Source: an uncultured bacterium
GTDB taxonomy: Bacteria; Bacillota; Clostridia; Lachnospirales; Lachnospiraceae
Reading direction: 5' to 3'
DNA: 64,000 nucleotides
NCBI GenBank assembly: GCA_905214675.1
Contig: CAJMMS010000002.1
Span: 22,754-86,753, forward strand
A program made the translations under genes and the position numbers. The notes below the pieces were generated by a model. That model saw nothing but the letters and a program-made list of their open reading frames with translations, was not told the origin of the DNA and did not search any database. Shown piece after piece: positions 8,998 through 16,613 of this stretch; the first letter of the stretch is position 1; each line of letters begins with the position of its first letter.

Positions 8998-9987
8998 ATG
9001 CAAAAAGAGATGAAAAAAGAAGAAATACAGGAAACAAAAGAATTTCTCAAACAGTTTTATGAATCGCCGGAAGTGGAAGAAGATACGATCAGTGCAAAGC
9101 TGAAACGTACTCTGCTTCCAAAAGGCAAAAAGACAAAAGCAATCGCGGATTTTGCAAAAGATCTGATGGGCGAAGGCGGAGCAGGTGATGTCGTGATCGA
9201 TGACGATATGTTTGAGACAGATACCGAAAGTTACAAGCAGCAGGAAAAGAAACGTCTGTCCAAACGGACCAGAGTCAGTCTGTTTCTGCTGCTGGTGGCG
9301 ATCCCTCTGACGATCGCAGCCGGATTCTGGCTGACGGATCAGAGCGTGTTTACCCAGTGGATCGATGATGTATTCGGACCGAGAAAATACTATCTGATCA
9401 GTCTGGTGATCGTGCTCTATGCATTGCTGCCGTTCTTTATGGCATTTGAAGGAAGAAAACCGGAAGTAAGAGAGCTGGTTGTGCTGGCGACGATGATCGC
9501 ACTGGCAACCGCCGGAAGAGCAGCTTTCTTTATGACACCGAGCTTTAAGCCGATCATCGCGATCGTGATCGTATCGGCGGTGGCATTCGGAGCAGAGGCC
9601 GGATTTCTGGTCGGATCGATGACCATGCTGGTCAGCAACTTCCTGTTCGGACAGGGACCGTGGACACCGTGGCAGATGTTTGCCATGGGATTTATCGGCT
9701 TTCTGTCCGGTATCCTCTACCGCCTGCGGATCCTGCCGACAAAACGGTTGCAGTTGTCCGTATATGGCTTTCTGGTCACTTTTATGATCTACGGCGGGAT
9801 CATGAACCCGGCGGCACTGTTTATGAGTGTATACCAGTTCAGTTGGAGCGGACTGCTGGCGATCTATATCTCCGGTGTGCCGGTTGATCTGGTGCATGCA
9901 ATATCGACCTTTCTGTTTCTGTGGATCGGAGCGAAGCCGTTGCTGGAGAAACTGCAGAGGATCAAGGTGAAATACGGGCTCTTGTAG
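8998..9987 (+). CDS. ECF transporter substrate-binding (S) component, probable corrinoid-type
   Basis: A 329-residue integral membrane protein. Residues 1-95 are a charged cytoplasmic extension. Residues about 97-320 contain about six membrane helices, including the APGRAAFF-like region (TAGRAAFFMTP) and the GPWTPWQM loop seen in ECF S proteins that sit beside cobalamin-type genes. The start at 8998 is one base after the ATPase stop; an upstream in-frame ATG at 8956 would overlap the ATPase by 41 bp and has no clear ribosome site. Specificity cannot be read with certainty: corrinoid or a corrinoid precursor is inferred from the transcobalamin-like partners. Confidence 0.82.
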   Translation: MQKEMKKEEIQETKEFLKQFYESPEVEEDTISAKLKRTLLPKGKKTKAIADFAKDLMGEGGAGDVVIDDDMFETDTESYKQQEKKRLSKRTRVSLFLLLVAIPLTIAAGFWLTDQSVFTQWIDDVFGPRKYYLISLVIVLYALLPFFMAFEGRKPEVRELVVLATMIALATAGRAAFFMTPSFKPIIAIVIVSAVAFGAEAGFLVGSMTMLVSNFLFGQGPWTPWQMFAMGFIGFLSGILYRLRILPTKRLQLSVYGFLVTFMIYGGIMNPAALFMSVYQFSWSGLLAIYISGVPVDLVHAISTFLFLWIGAKPLLEKLQRIKVKYGLL

Positions 9988-10000
9988 AGAGTTTTTTGAA

Positions 10001-10069
10001 TGTGCAAATGAACGAATTCCCCGAAGGGCACGTAAAAGTGCCTTCTTGGGAATTCGTTCATTTTGCACA
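10001..10069. repeat. Long inverted repeat (about 21-bp arms)
   Basis: TGTGCAAATGAACGAATTCCC and its complement at 10048-10069 pair with a single bulge; the inner part, GGGCAC/GTGCC, also pairs around a short loop. It lies just after the S-component stop. No T-run follows on either strand, so it is not a standard terminator, although it could protect or end the transcript. Confidence 0.75.
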
Positions 10070-10193
10070 TTGCCAAAAGTTCCCGGCTTGCCAGAGGTCT
10101 CTGAAGCGGCGATGTCCTGCAATATCGAAAAACTCACGATGGAAGTTTTACTACCTCAGAAGTCTTTACAGTTCTTAAAAAATGTCTAAAAAA

Positions 10194-10260
10194 TGTACAA
10201 ATCCCATAATTTGCTAAAAAAACGCACAAATCTGGAAAAATGTACAAAAAATGCACAAAT
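10194..10260 (+). promoter_or_regulatory. Cluster of four YGYACAAA-like direct repeats upstream of the radical SAM gene
   Basis: TGTACAAAT (10194), CGCACAAAT (10223), TGTACAAAA (10241) and TGCACAAAT (10252) lie in the 9988-10371 gap. A TACAAT at 10299-10304 is the best -10 downstream. The repeats could be operator half-sites, but the AT-rich context makes chance plausible. I see no other gene in this gap. Confidence 0.35.
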
Positions 10261-10371
10261 TCGACAAGTTGTCTATTTTGCAAATCCATCCTGAGCGATA
10301 CAATGATGCAAAGGTTGAAAGAAAAAGAAAAAGAACCTTGCAGAAAGCTTGTATGGATGGAGGAAAAAGGT

Positions 10372-11784
10372 ATGTCATTTGCAGATTTTAAAGACAACAC
10401 CATGAGAGCCGTTGTATCAAAAACCATCGACGGTGTATTGAAATACGTGAATAAACATGATGATCGAACAGAGGCATTACTCAAACTGACCGATCTTTCG
10501 GAAAAGCTGATGGGCGATAAATTTGATAAGAAAGTATTTGACGGAGCAAGAAATCTGATCCATAATCCGGATGCAAAATGGATGAAATACACAAACAAAG
10601 TGTTTGATGAGATCGATCCTCACGTAGCGAAAATGCATGCCCTGAATCTTGGATATCAGGCAGGATTCTATGGTTATTCCAAAACCTGTGAATTTGCAAA
10701 AGAGCATGGATACCGTATTCCGTGGATCATTTTGATGGACCCGACTTCTGCCTGTAACATGCACTGTACCGGATGCTGGGCAGCAGAGTATGGTCATCGC
10801 ATGAGTCTTTCCTACGAAGACCTGGACAGCATCGTTACGCAGGGCGAGAAGCTCGGTATCTATTTCTACATGATGACGGGCGGAGAGCCTCTGATGCGTA
10901 AAAAAGATATTGTAAAACTGGCAGAGAAGCACAATAAGTGTATGTTCTATGCATTTACAAACGGAACGCTGATCGATGAAGAATTCTGTAAGGATATGCA
11001 GAGACTTGGCAATATTTCTCTGGCACTGAGCGTGGAAGGCTTTGAAGAAGTCAACGATTCCAGACGCGGAAGCGGTTGTTTTGAGAAGGTTATGCATGCG
11101 ATGGATCTGCTCAAAGAACATGGACTGATCTTTGGTACTTCCATCTGCTATACCTCAAAGAACTACAAGACGGTCACAAGCGATGAGTTTCTGGATATGC
11201 TGATCGACAAAGGCGTCCGCTATGCATGGTATTTCCACTATATGCCGGTCGGAAATGAGGCAGCGACCGACCTGCTCCTGACACCGGATCAGCGAGAATA
11301 TATGTACCACAGAATCCGTGAGATCCGAGGATTTGAGGGTGGCAAACCGATCTTTGTATTTGATTTCCAGAATGACGGTGAGTTTGTCGGCGGATGTATC
11401 GCCGGCGGAAGATTCTACTGCCACATCAATCCAAACGGTGACGTAGAACCTTGCGTATTTATCCACTATTCCAATGCAAATATCCATGACAGGCCACTTC
11501 TGGAGTGCTTAAGCCAGCCATTGTTCCGTGCTTACCAGATGGGACAGCCATTCAATGAAAATGACCTGCGTCCATGTCCGATGCTGGAGAATCCGGAAGC
11601 ACTGCAGAAGATCGTCCATGCAACCGATGCAAAGAGCACCGATATGCAGAGCCCGGAGAGCGTAGAGAGCTTATGCGGAAAATGTGAAGCTTACGCAAAA
11701 TGCTGGGCACCGGAAGCAGAAAAATTAAAAGAAGCAAATCCGAAGCAGATCACCAGAGAAAAGGGCATTCTACCGGAAGCATAA
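10372..11784 (+). CDS. Radical SAM protein with Cys-rich C-terminus (SPASM-like)
   Basis: A 470-residue cytoplasmic enzyme. Cysteines 128, 132 and 135 (CNMHCTGC) form the radical SAM 4Fe-4S motif, followed by a GGEPL SAM-binding strand. The C-terminal third has further cysteines (GGCIAGG, PNGDVEPC, CGKCEAYAKC) that fit auxiliary cluster binding as in SPASM proteins. The first about 110 residues are a helical extension typical of a Lachnospiraceae subfamily of unknown substrate. The ATG at 10372 has GGAGG 9 nt upstream; the frame is open further 5' but without a ribosome site. It stands alone, with no precursor peptide visible, and converges with the ASKHA gene. The reaction is unknown. Confidence 0.85.
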   Translation: MSFADFKDNTMRAVVSKTIDGVLKYVNKHDDRTEALLKLTDLSEKLMGDKFDKKVFDGARNLIHNPDAKWMKYTNKVFDEIDPHVAKMHALNLGYQAGFYGYSKTCEFAKEHGYRIPWIILMDPTSACNMHCTGCWAAEYGHRMSLSYEDLDSIVTQGEKLGIYFYMMTGGEPLMRKKDIVKLAEKHNKCMFYAFTNGTLIDEEFCKDMQRLGNISLALSVEGFEEVNDSRRGSGCFEKVMHAMDLLKEHGLIFGTSICYTSKNYKTVTSDEFLDMLIDKGVRYAWYFHYMPVGNEAATDLLLTPDQREYMYHRIREIRGFEGGKPIFVFDFQNDGEFVGGCIAGGRFYCHINPNGDVEPCVFIHYSNANIHDRPLLECLSQPLFRAYQMGQPFNENDLRPCPMLENPEALQKIVHATDAKSTDMQSPESVESLCGKCEAYAKCWAPEAEKLKEANPKQITREKGILPEA

Positions 11785-11835
11785 AACAGCAAAGGCTGAT
11801 GAAGCCCAAAAGAGGATCGGCAAAAGCAGTATTCC

Positions 11836-13389
11836 TCAATTTATATGATGTTCTTCTAAAGCCCGGACAACGGAAGGATATTGTGACAGATCGGTATGCG
11901 GGATAAATTTGGAAGCCTGCATACGGATCAGAAAATCCGGGATCGAAGCAAACTGAACATAGTAAATGGTTTCCTGAAACATACGGATGTCTTTCATGCG
12001 GTTGCGGTCAAGAAGCAGTGTTCTCGCACCGGCAAGCGAACTGTTTCCAAGGCAATGGAAAGCAGAACGCGGCAGATCCGGGAAAATGCCGATGGTAATG
12101 GCAGATTCAAGGTCTGTGTAAGTACCGAATGCACCGGAAGTGTAAAAGGCAGTCAGATCATCTTTCGTGAAACCGGCAGAATCAAGCAGGCAGTCTACCA
12201 TTGTGTGGGCTGCCGCTTTTGTGTCCAGATACTGCGTGATGTCAGTCTGGGAAAAATACAGATCGTTTCCTTTGGCAGATTCACTGTGAAAAGCATAGAT
12301 GGCGGCGTATTCATCCGTTTCTTCGATATATTGGATGCGGGGAGAAGCATCTGGATTTAATTTCCCGGAAATATCCACCCAGCCATTCAGCCGCATCTGA
12401 GCGAGCAGATCGATGATGCCGGAACCGCAGATGCCAACCGGAGCTGTGTGGTTTATCGTGGTAAAAGTCAGGTCTGCTTTTTCGATTTTTACAGAGTCGA
12501 TCGCACCGTCTGTGGCACGCATCCCAAATTTACTGATGCCGCCTTCCAGGGCAGGACCGGCAGCCCCGGCTCCGGCGAGCATGAAGTCACGGTTTCCGAG
12601 GATCAGTTCCCCGTTGGTTCCGATATCAAAAAAGGCAGAAAGTCCATCCCTTTTGTAGAAATCCGTGGTCAGAAGTCCGCTTGTGATGTCGCCGCCGAGA
12701 TAATTGGCAATCGCAGGCACGATATAAGTGATGCCTGTAAATGCAGAAAATCCGATCTCAGAGGCAGAAAGAAAGCCGGGGTCGCAGGCAACCGGGGCAT
12801 AAGGAGAAGAAAAGATCACCCAGGGATTCAATTCCAGCAGGAAATGCATCATCGTCGTATTGCCGGATACGATCAGAACGGAACAGTCATGCACCGCTAT
12901 GCCGGAATCCGCTTCCAGTTTCTGAAACAGAGCTTCAAAAGAGGCAAGGGTAGCCTGATGGATCTCATGCAGATGCTCCGGCTGATCCTTCGCATAGATC
13001 ATCCGAGTGAGGATATCATCGCCGTAGGCACGCTGCTTATTTACATCGTTTGCCGAGGCAAGCACATTTCCGCTGTTCATATCGATCAGTTCCATGGCGA
13101 TCGTTGTGGAGCCAAGATCGGCAGCCAGAGCATAGTGCATGCCGGTCGTATCACCGGACTCTATGCGGATGAGCCGGTAAAAGTCCTCGCACCAGATGAG
13201 CGTTACCGTGATGTCAAAAGAAGCATCCCGGCAGAGCGGATAAAGCGTCCTTAAAACAGAAAGTTCCAGGATAACCGGTGCGTATCCCTGTTCCTTCAGA
13301 GCATCCAGAATCCGTTCCCGGTCGCCCTTTGCATCCTCTTCGGTTGGTGTATTTAAAATGAGATGTATTTTTTCACTGAATCCCCGCAT
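11836..13389 (-). CDS. RACo/RamA-like ASKHA ATPase (DUF4445), activator of corrinoid proteins
   Basis: A 517-residue protein. Residues about 92 onward form an ASKHA fold with the ADLGSTT phosphate loop, FDIGTNGE second phosphate motif, a GICGSGIID segment and SGAFG adenosine region. This is the C-terminal part of reductive activators of corrinoid iron-sulfur proteins and methyltransferases. The usual N-terminal 2Fe-2S ferredoxin domain is absent: the first about 90 residues lack cysteines in the right pattern, so an outside electron donor would be needed. The ATG at 13389 is preceded by GGAGG; the longer upstream frame has no site. No corrinoid protein or methyltransferase lies next to it. 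Its place beside a candidate corrinoid importer is suggestive only. Confidence 0.82.
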   Translation of the reverse strand: MRGFSEKIHLILNTPTEEDAKGDRERILDALKEQGYAPVILELSVLRTLYPLCRDASFDITVTLIWCEDFYRLIRIESGDTTGMHYALAADLGSTTIAMELIDMNSGNVLASANDVNKQRAYGDDILTRMIYAKDQPEHLHEIHQATLASFEALFQKLEADSGIAVHDCSVLIVSGNTTMMHFLLELNPWVIFSSPYAPVACDPGFLSASEIGFSAFTGITYIVPAIANYLGGDITSGLLTTDFYKRDGLSAFFDIGTNGELILGNRDFMLAGAGAAGPALEGGISKFGMRATDGAIDSVKIEKADLTFTTINHTAPVGICGSGIIDLLAQMRLNGWVDISGKLNPDASPRIQYIEETDEYAAIYAFHSESAKGNDLYFSQTDITQYLDTKAAAHTMVDCLLDSAGFTKDDLTAFYTSGAFGTYTDLESAITIGIFPDLPRSAFHCLGNSSLAGARTLLLDRNRMKDIRMFQETIYYVQFASIPDFLIRMQASKFIPHTDLSQYPSVVRALEEHHIN

Positions 13390-13572
13390 TGTTTTTTTCC
13401 TCCGTTCTGGCAAGCGATATGCTGCTTCCTTATGTTTGCCGGTTTAGTCACCATTTGACTCTGGCATCATGTTGTAAGCGTAGCACAAACAGAAAAAAGC
13501 TGCAAGTGTACATAAAATTTCCAGAAATGCAGAGAATGCTTATTGTAACCTCAGCAGGGAAGCACTTGCTGT

Positions 13573-13661
13573 TTTATCTTAGTCGAAGAAGACTCCCACT
13601 TCTATAAAGTGGCGAGCAACAAATTTGTCTTAGTGGGAGTTCAATCTCCGACTAAGATAAA
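13573..13661. repeat. Nested palindromic element, probable IS200/IS605-end or MITE remnant
   Basis: A perfect 13-bp inverted repeat (13573-13585 with 13649-13661, TTTATCTTAGTCG) encloses a perfect 9-bp one (ACTCCCACT 13592-13600 with AGTGGGAGT 13632-13640) and a small CCACTT/AAGTGG hairpin. There is no transposase nearby. Such subterminal hairpins are usual at IS200/IS605 ends, which is an inference here. The gap 13390-13816 holds this, the next repeat and no gene. Confidence 0.6.
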
Positions 13662-13680
13662 CGCTCCGCGAGGATGCACA

Positions 13681-13760
13681 GCGATTCTGTTAGGTAAATG
13701 TCAGCAAAGCTGACCAGAATCGCGTGCCAAGTCTCACGTGCGTTCGACTTGAATGGGGAA
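13681..13760 (+). repeat. Dispersed stem-loop repeat, copy 1
   Basis: GCGATTCTG (13681-13689) pairs with CAGAATCGC (13715-13723), and inside it GTCAGC pairs with GCTGAC around AAA. About 75 bp, including the following GCGTGCCAAGT..GCGT..CGACTTGAAT stretch, resemble 23070-23150, which precedes an Rpn-type gene. Here no Rpn gene follows. Confidence 0.7.
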
Positions 13761-13816
13761 GAAAAAATCGGATAATGATGATTTTCTTGAATGACAAGGC
13801 ATGACAGGAGGAAATA

Positions 13817-14251
13817 ATGGAAACAGAGATCAAAATGTTAGGTGATATTCACAAAAATGCAGATATGGGACAGGACACGCTGCGGCACATTCTGGATGCG
13901 ACCGATGATGTGGAGTTTTCGAAAACGGTCAGCAGACAGATGCAGGAATATGAAAAAGCATTTCAGGTCAGCGGTCAGATGCTGAAGGCACGCCATGCAC
14001 CGGAAGAACAGAGGGAGGCTCCGATGATCTCCAAGTGGATGGCTCATATGAATATCAACATGAAAAGCATGCAGGAAATGCAGACTTCGAAGCTTGCGGA
14101 AATGCTGATCCAGGGCAGCACGATGGGCGTTACCAGCCTGATACGGCAGATCCGGGACTACGACGGAGAGGATACGGAAGTGCTGGATTTTGCAAAAAAG
14201 CAGTTGAAGCGGGAAGAGAAGAATATTGACGAATTAAAAAAGTTTTTGTAA
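13817..14251 (+). CDS. Conserved small all-helical protein of unknown function
   Basis: A 144-residue soluble protein predicted to be almost entirely helical, with heptad-like spacing and several Met/His residues (MAHMNINMKSMQEMQ). It resembles DUF305/ferritin-like helical bundles in shape only, and I recognise no catalytic motif. It has a good AGGAGG site 5 nt before the ATG and no signal peptide. It stands upstream of nrdD but is separated from it by a promoter, so it is probably transcribed on its own. Unknown function. Confidence 0.75.
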   Translation: METEIKMLGDIHKNADMGQDTLRHILDATDDVEFSKTVSRQMQEYEKAFQVSGQMLKARHAPEEQREAPMISKWMAHMNINMKSMQEMQTSKLAEMLIQGSTMGVTSLIRQIRDYDGEDTEVLDFAKKQLKREEKNIDELKKFL

Positions 14252-14269
14252 AAACGTTGCAAAAGCCTC

Positions 14270-14298
14270 TTTACGTGTATGCCATTATGGTATATACT
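14270..14298 (+). promoter_or_regulatory. Promoter of nrdD
   Basis: TTTACG at 14270-14275 and TATACT at 14293-14298 with 17-bp spacing. The -10 lies inside the first of two NrdR-box-like palindromes, which would suit repression. Confidence 0.65.
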
Positions 14299-14358
14299 AT
14301 GTTCTACATGTTGTTTGATGAAAAAACAAAATTTAGATAGATACACAACATATAGTAG
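14287..14358 (+). promoter_or_regulatory. Two possible NrdR boxes upstream of nrdD
   Basis: Site 1 (14287-14302) matches 11 of 16 positions and site 2 (14343-14358, ACACAACATATAGTAG) matches 13 of 16 of the NrdR consensus as I know it. Their spacing of 56 bp is wider than the usual about 31 bp, and site 2 overlaps the ribosome site. Tentative. Confidence 0.4.
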
Positions 14359-14372
14359 GAGGAGACTTAGTG

Positions 14373-16505
14373 ATGTACGTCATAAAGAAAGATGGAACAC
14401 GGGAAGAATTTAATGTAGATAAGATCATAGCGGCAGTCAACAAATCGGCAGCCCGCATTTTATATGAGTTTTCCACAGACGAGATTGCATTTATCTGTCA
14501 GTTTGCACATGACCGGGCAGAGTCCCTGAAAAAGGACGGGATCACGATCCAGGAGATGCACAACATTGTCGAAGGAGCACTCGAAAGAGTGAATCCGGCA
14601 GTAGCAAAAAGCTATCGCGATTACCGCAACTACAAGCTGGATTTTATCCATATGATGGATGAGGTCTACACAAAGAGCCAGTCGATCCGTTACATCGGAG
14701 ACAAGAGCAACGCCAACACGGACAGTGCCCTGGTAGCGACAAAGCGAAGCCTGATCTTCAACGAGCTGAACAAAGAGTTGTACCGCAAATTCTTTATGAC
14801 GCGTGATGAGCTTCAGGCATGCAAGGACGGCTACATCTATATCCACGACCAGTCCGCGAGACTGGATACCATGAACTGCTGTCTGTTTGATGTGGCTGCG
14901 GTTCTGACCGGCGGATTTGAGATGGGAAATGTCTGGTATAATGAGCCTAAGACACTGGATACTGCTTTTGATGTGATCGGCGATATTATTTTAAGTACGG
15001 CAGCACAGCAGTACGGCGGGTTTACCGTGCCGGAGATGGACAAAGTGCTTGCACCGTATGCCGAGAAGAGCTACAGGAAATATAAAGAAGAATTTATCCA
15101 ATATGCAGATCCGTCATGGAATGGTGTGCCGGAGCGTGCGGAAGAATATGCGATCAACAAAGTGAGACGCGATTTTGACCAGGGATGGCAGGGGATCGAG
15201 TATAAATTAAATACCGTCGGTTCATCCAGAGGTGATTATCCGTTTGTGACTGTGACCATCGGACTTGGTACACAGCGTTTTGAAAAAATGTGCAATATTT
15301 CCCTTCTGAATGTCCACAAAGGCGGACAGGGAAGGCCAGGCAACAAAAAACCGGTGCTGTTTCCGAAGATTGTTTTTCTCTATGACGAAAAACTGCATGG
15401 TGCAGGCGGAGAATGCGAAGATGTCTTTGAGGCGGGCGTGGCATGTTCTGCAAAGACCATGTATCCGGACTGGCTCTCCATGACCGGAAAAGGCTATATT
15501 TCCAGCATGTACAAACAGTACAAAAAAGTGATCAGCCCGATGGGATGCCGTGCATTTTTAAGCCCATGGTATGAAAGAGGCGGTATGCATCCGGCAGATG
15601 ACAAAGATGTGCCGGTATTTACCGGACGTTTCAACATCGGTGCAGTCAGCCTGCATCTGCCGATGATCCTTGCCAGGGCAAGGTCCGAGAGCCGTGATTT
15701 CTACGAAGTGCTGGACTATTATCTGGAGATGATCCGCAACCTGCACAAACGTACTTATGAGTACTTAGGAGCGATGAAAGCCTCCACTAACCCGCTGGCT
15801 TACTGCGAGGGAGGCTTCTACGGCGGACATTTGAAACCAAACGAACGCATCAAAAAACTGTTAAAACCGATGACGGCATCTTTTGGTATCACAGCCCTGA
15901 ATGAATTACAGGAACTCTACAACGGCAAATCCATCACCGAGGACGGTGGGTTTGCGCTGGAAGTGCTGGAATATATCAACAAAAAAGTTTCTGAATTTAA
16001 AGAAGAAGACGGCTGGCTGTATGCGATCTACGGTACACCTGCAGAGAGTCTGTGCGGACTTCAGGTAGAGCAGTTCCGCAAAAAATACGGCATCGTGGAA
16101 AATGTATCCGATCGTCCGTATGTCAGCAACAGCTTCCACTGCCACGTGACCGAAGAGATCACACCGATCGAAAAACAGGATCTGGAAGGCCGTTTCTGGG
16201 AACTGTGCAATGGTGGAAAGATCCAGTATGTACGTTACCCGATTGATTACAATGTACAGGCGATCAAGAGCCTGATCCGCCGTGCGATGAATCTGGGCTA
16301 TTACGAAGGAGTCAACCTTTCCCTTGCTTACTGCGATGACTGCGGCCACCAGGAACTGGAGATGGATGTCTGCCCGAAATGCGGTTCCAAGAACCTTACA
16401 AAGATCGACCGTATGAATGGATACCTGTCCTACAGTCGTGTACATGGCGATACCAGACTGAACGAGGCAAAGATGGCAGAGATTGCAGAACGCAAGAGTA
16501 TGTAA
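14373..16505 (+). CDS. nrdD: Anaerobic (class III) ribonucleoside-triphosphate reductase
   Basis: A 710-residue glycyl-radical enzyme that reduces ribonucleoside triphosphates to deoxy forms under anoxia. Residues 1-90 are an ATP-cone regulatory domain (VIKKDGTREEF..DKI). The body has the NCCLFDV active-site region. The C-terminus has a four-cysteine zinc site (CDDCGH..CPKCGSK) followed by RMNGYLS, which contains the radical glycine. AGGAGG lies 10 nt before the ATG; a GTG one codon upstream has 7-nt spacing and could be used instead. The activase gene nrdG, often next to nrdD, is absent from this window; a terminator follows directly. Confidence 0.96.
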   Translation: MYVIKKDGTREEFNVDKIIAAVNKSAARILYEFSTDEIAFICQFAHDRAESLKKDGITIQEMHNIVEGALERVNPAVAKSYRDYRNYKLDFIHMMDEVYTKSQSIRYIGDKSNANTDSALVATKRSLIFNELNKELYRKFFMTRDELQACKDGYIYIHDQSARLDTMNCCLFDVAAVLTGGFEMGNVWYNEPKTLDTAFDVIGDIILSTAAQQYGGFTVPEMDKVLAPYAEKSYRKYKEEFIQYADPSWNGVPERAEEYAINKVRRDFDQGWQGIEYKLNTVGSSRGDYPFVTVTIGLGTQRFEKMCNISLLNVHKGGQGRPGNKKPVLFPKIVFLYDEKLHGAGGECEDVFEAGVACSAKTMYPDWLSMTGKGYISSMYKQYKKVISPMGCRAFLSPWYERGGMHPADDKDVPVFTGRFNIGAVSLHLPMILARARSESRDFYEVLDYYLEMIRNLHKRTYEYLGAMKASTNPLAYCEGGFYGGHLKPNERIKKLLKPMTASFGITALNELQELYNGKSITEDGGFALEVLEYINKKVSEFKEEDGWLYAIYGTPAESLCGLQVEQFRKKYGIVENVSDRPYVSNSFHCHVTEEITPIEKQDLEGRFWELCNGGKIQYVRYPIDYNVQAIKSLIRRAMNLGYYEGVNLSLAYCDDCGHQELEMDVCPKCGSKNLTKIDRMNGYLSYSRVHGDTRLNEAKMAEIAERKSM

Positions 16506-16531
16506 ACATTAAGAAGAAAAGGATAGAAATG

Positions 16532-16576
16532 AAAAGCCATAACATCAGAAAACAATCTTTTGATGTTATGGCTTTT
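16532..16576. terminator. Bidirectional terminator between nrdD and the purF-like gene
   Basis: AAAAGCCATAACATCA and TGATGTTATGGCTTTTT form a 16-bp near-perfect stem with a 13-nt loop. A-rich and T-rich flanks serve both converging genes. Confidence 0.92.
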
Positions 16577-16613
16577 TCATCGCAGTCTGTTAAAATTGCT
16601 TCAGAATAGGATG

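Noticed and set aside
8776..10137. A 453-codon open frame antisense to the ATPase and S-component genes
   Set aside because: The sense genes carry complete ABC and S-component motifs; the antisense protein has no recognisable domain and a composition typical of a shadow frame.
12448..13254. A 268-codon open frame opposite the ASKHA gene
   Set aside because: The minus-strand gene has intact ATPase motifs and a good start; the plus-strand frame has none.
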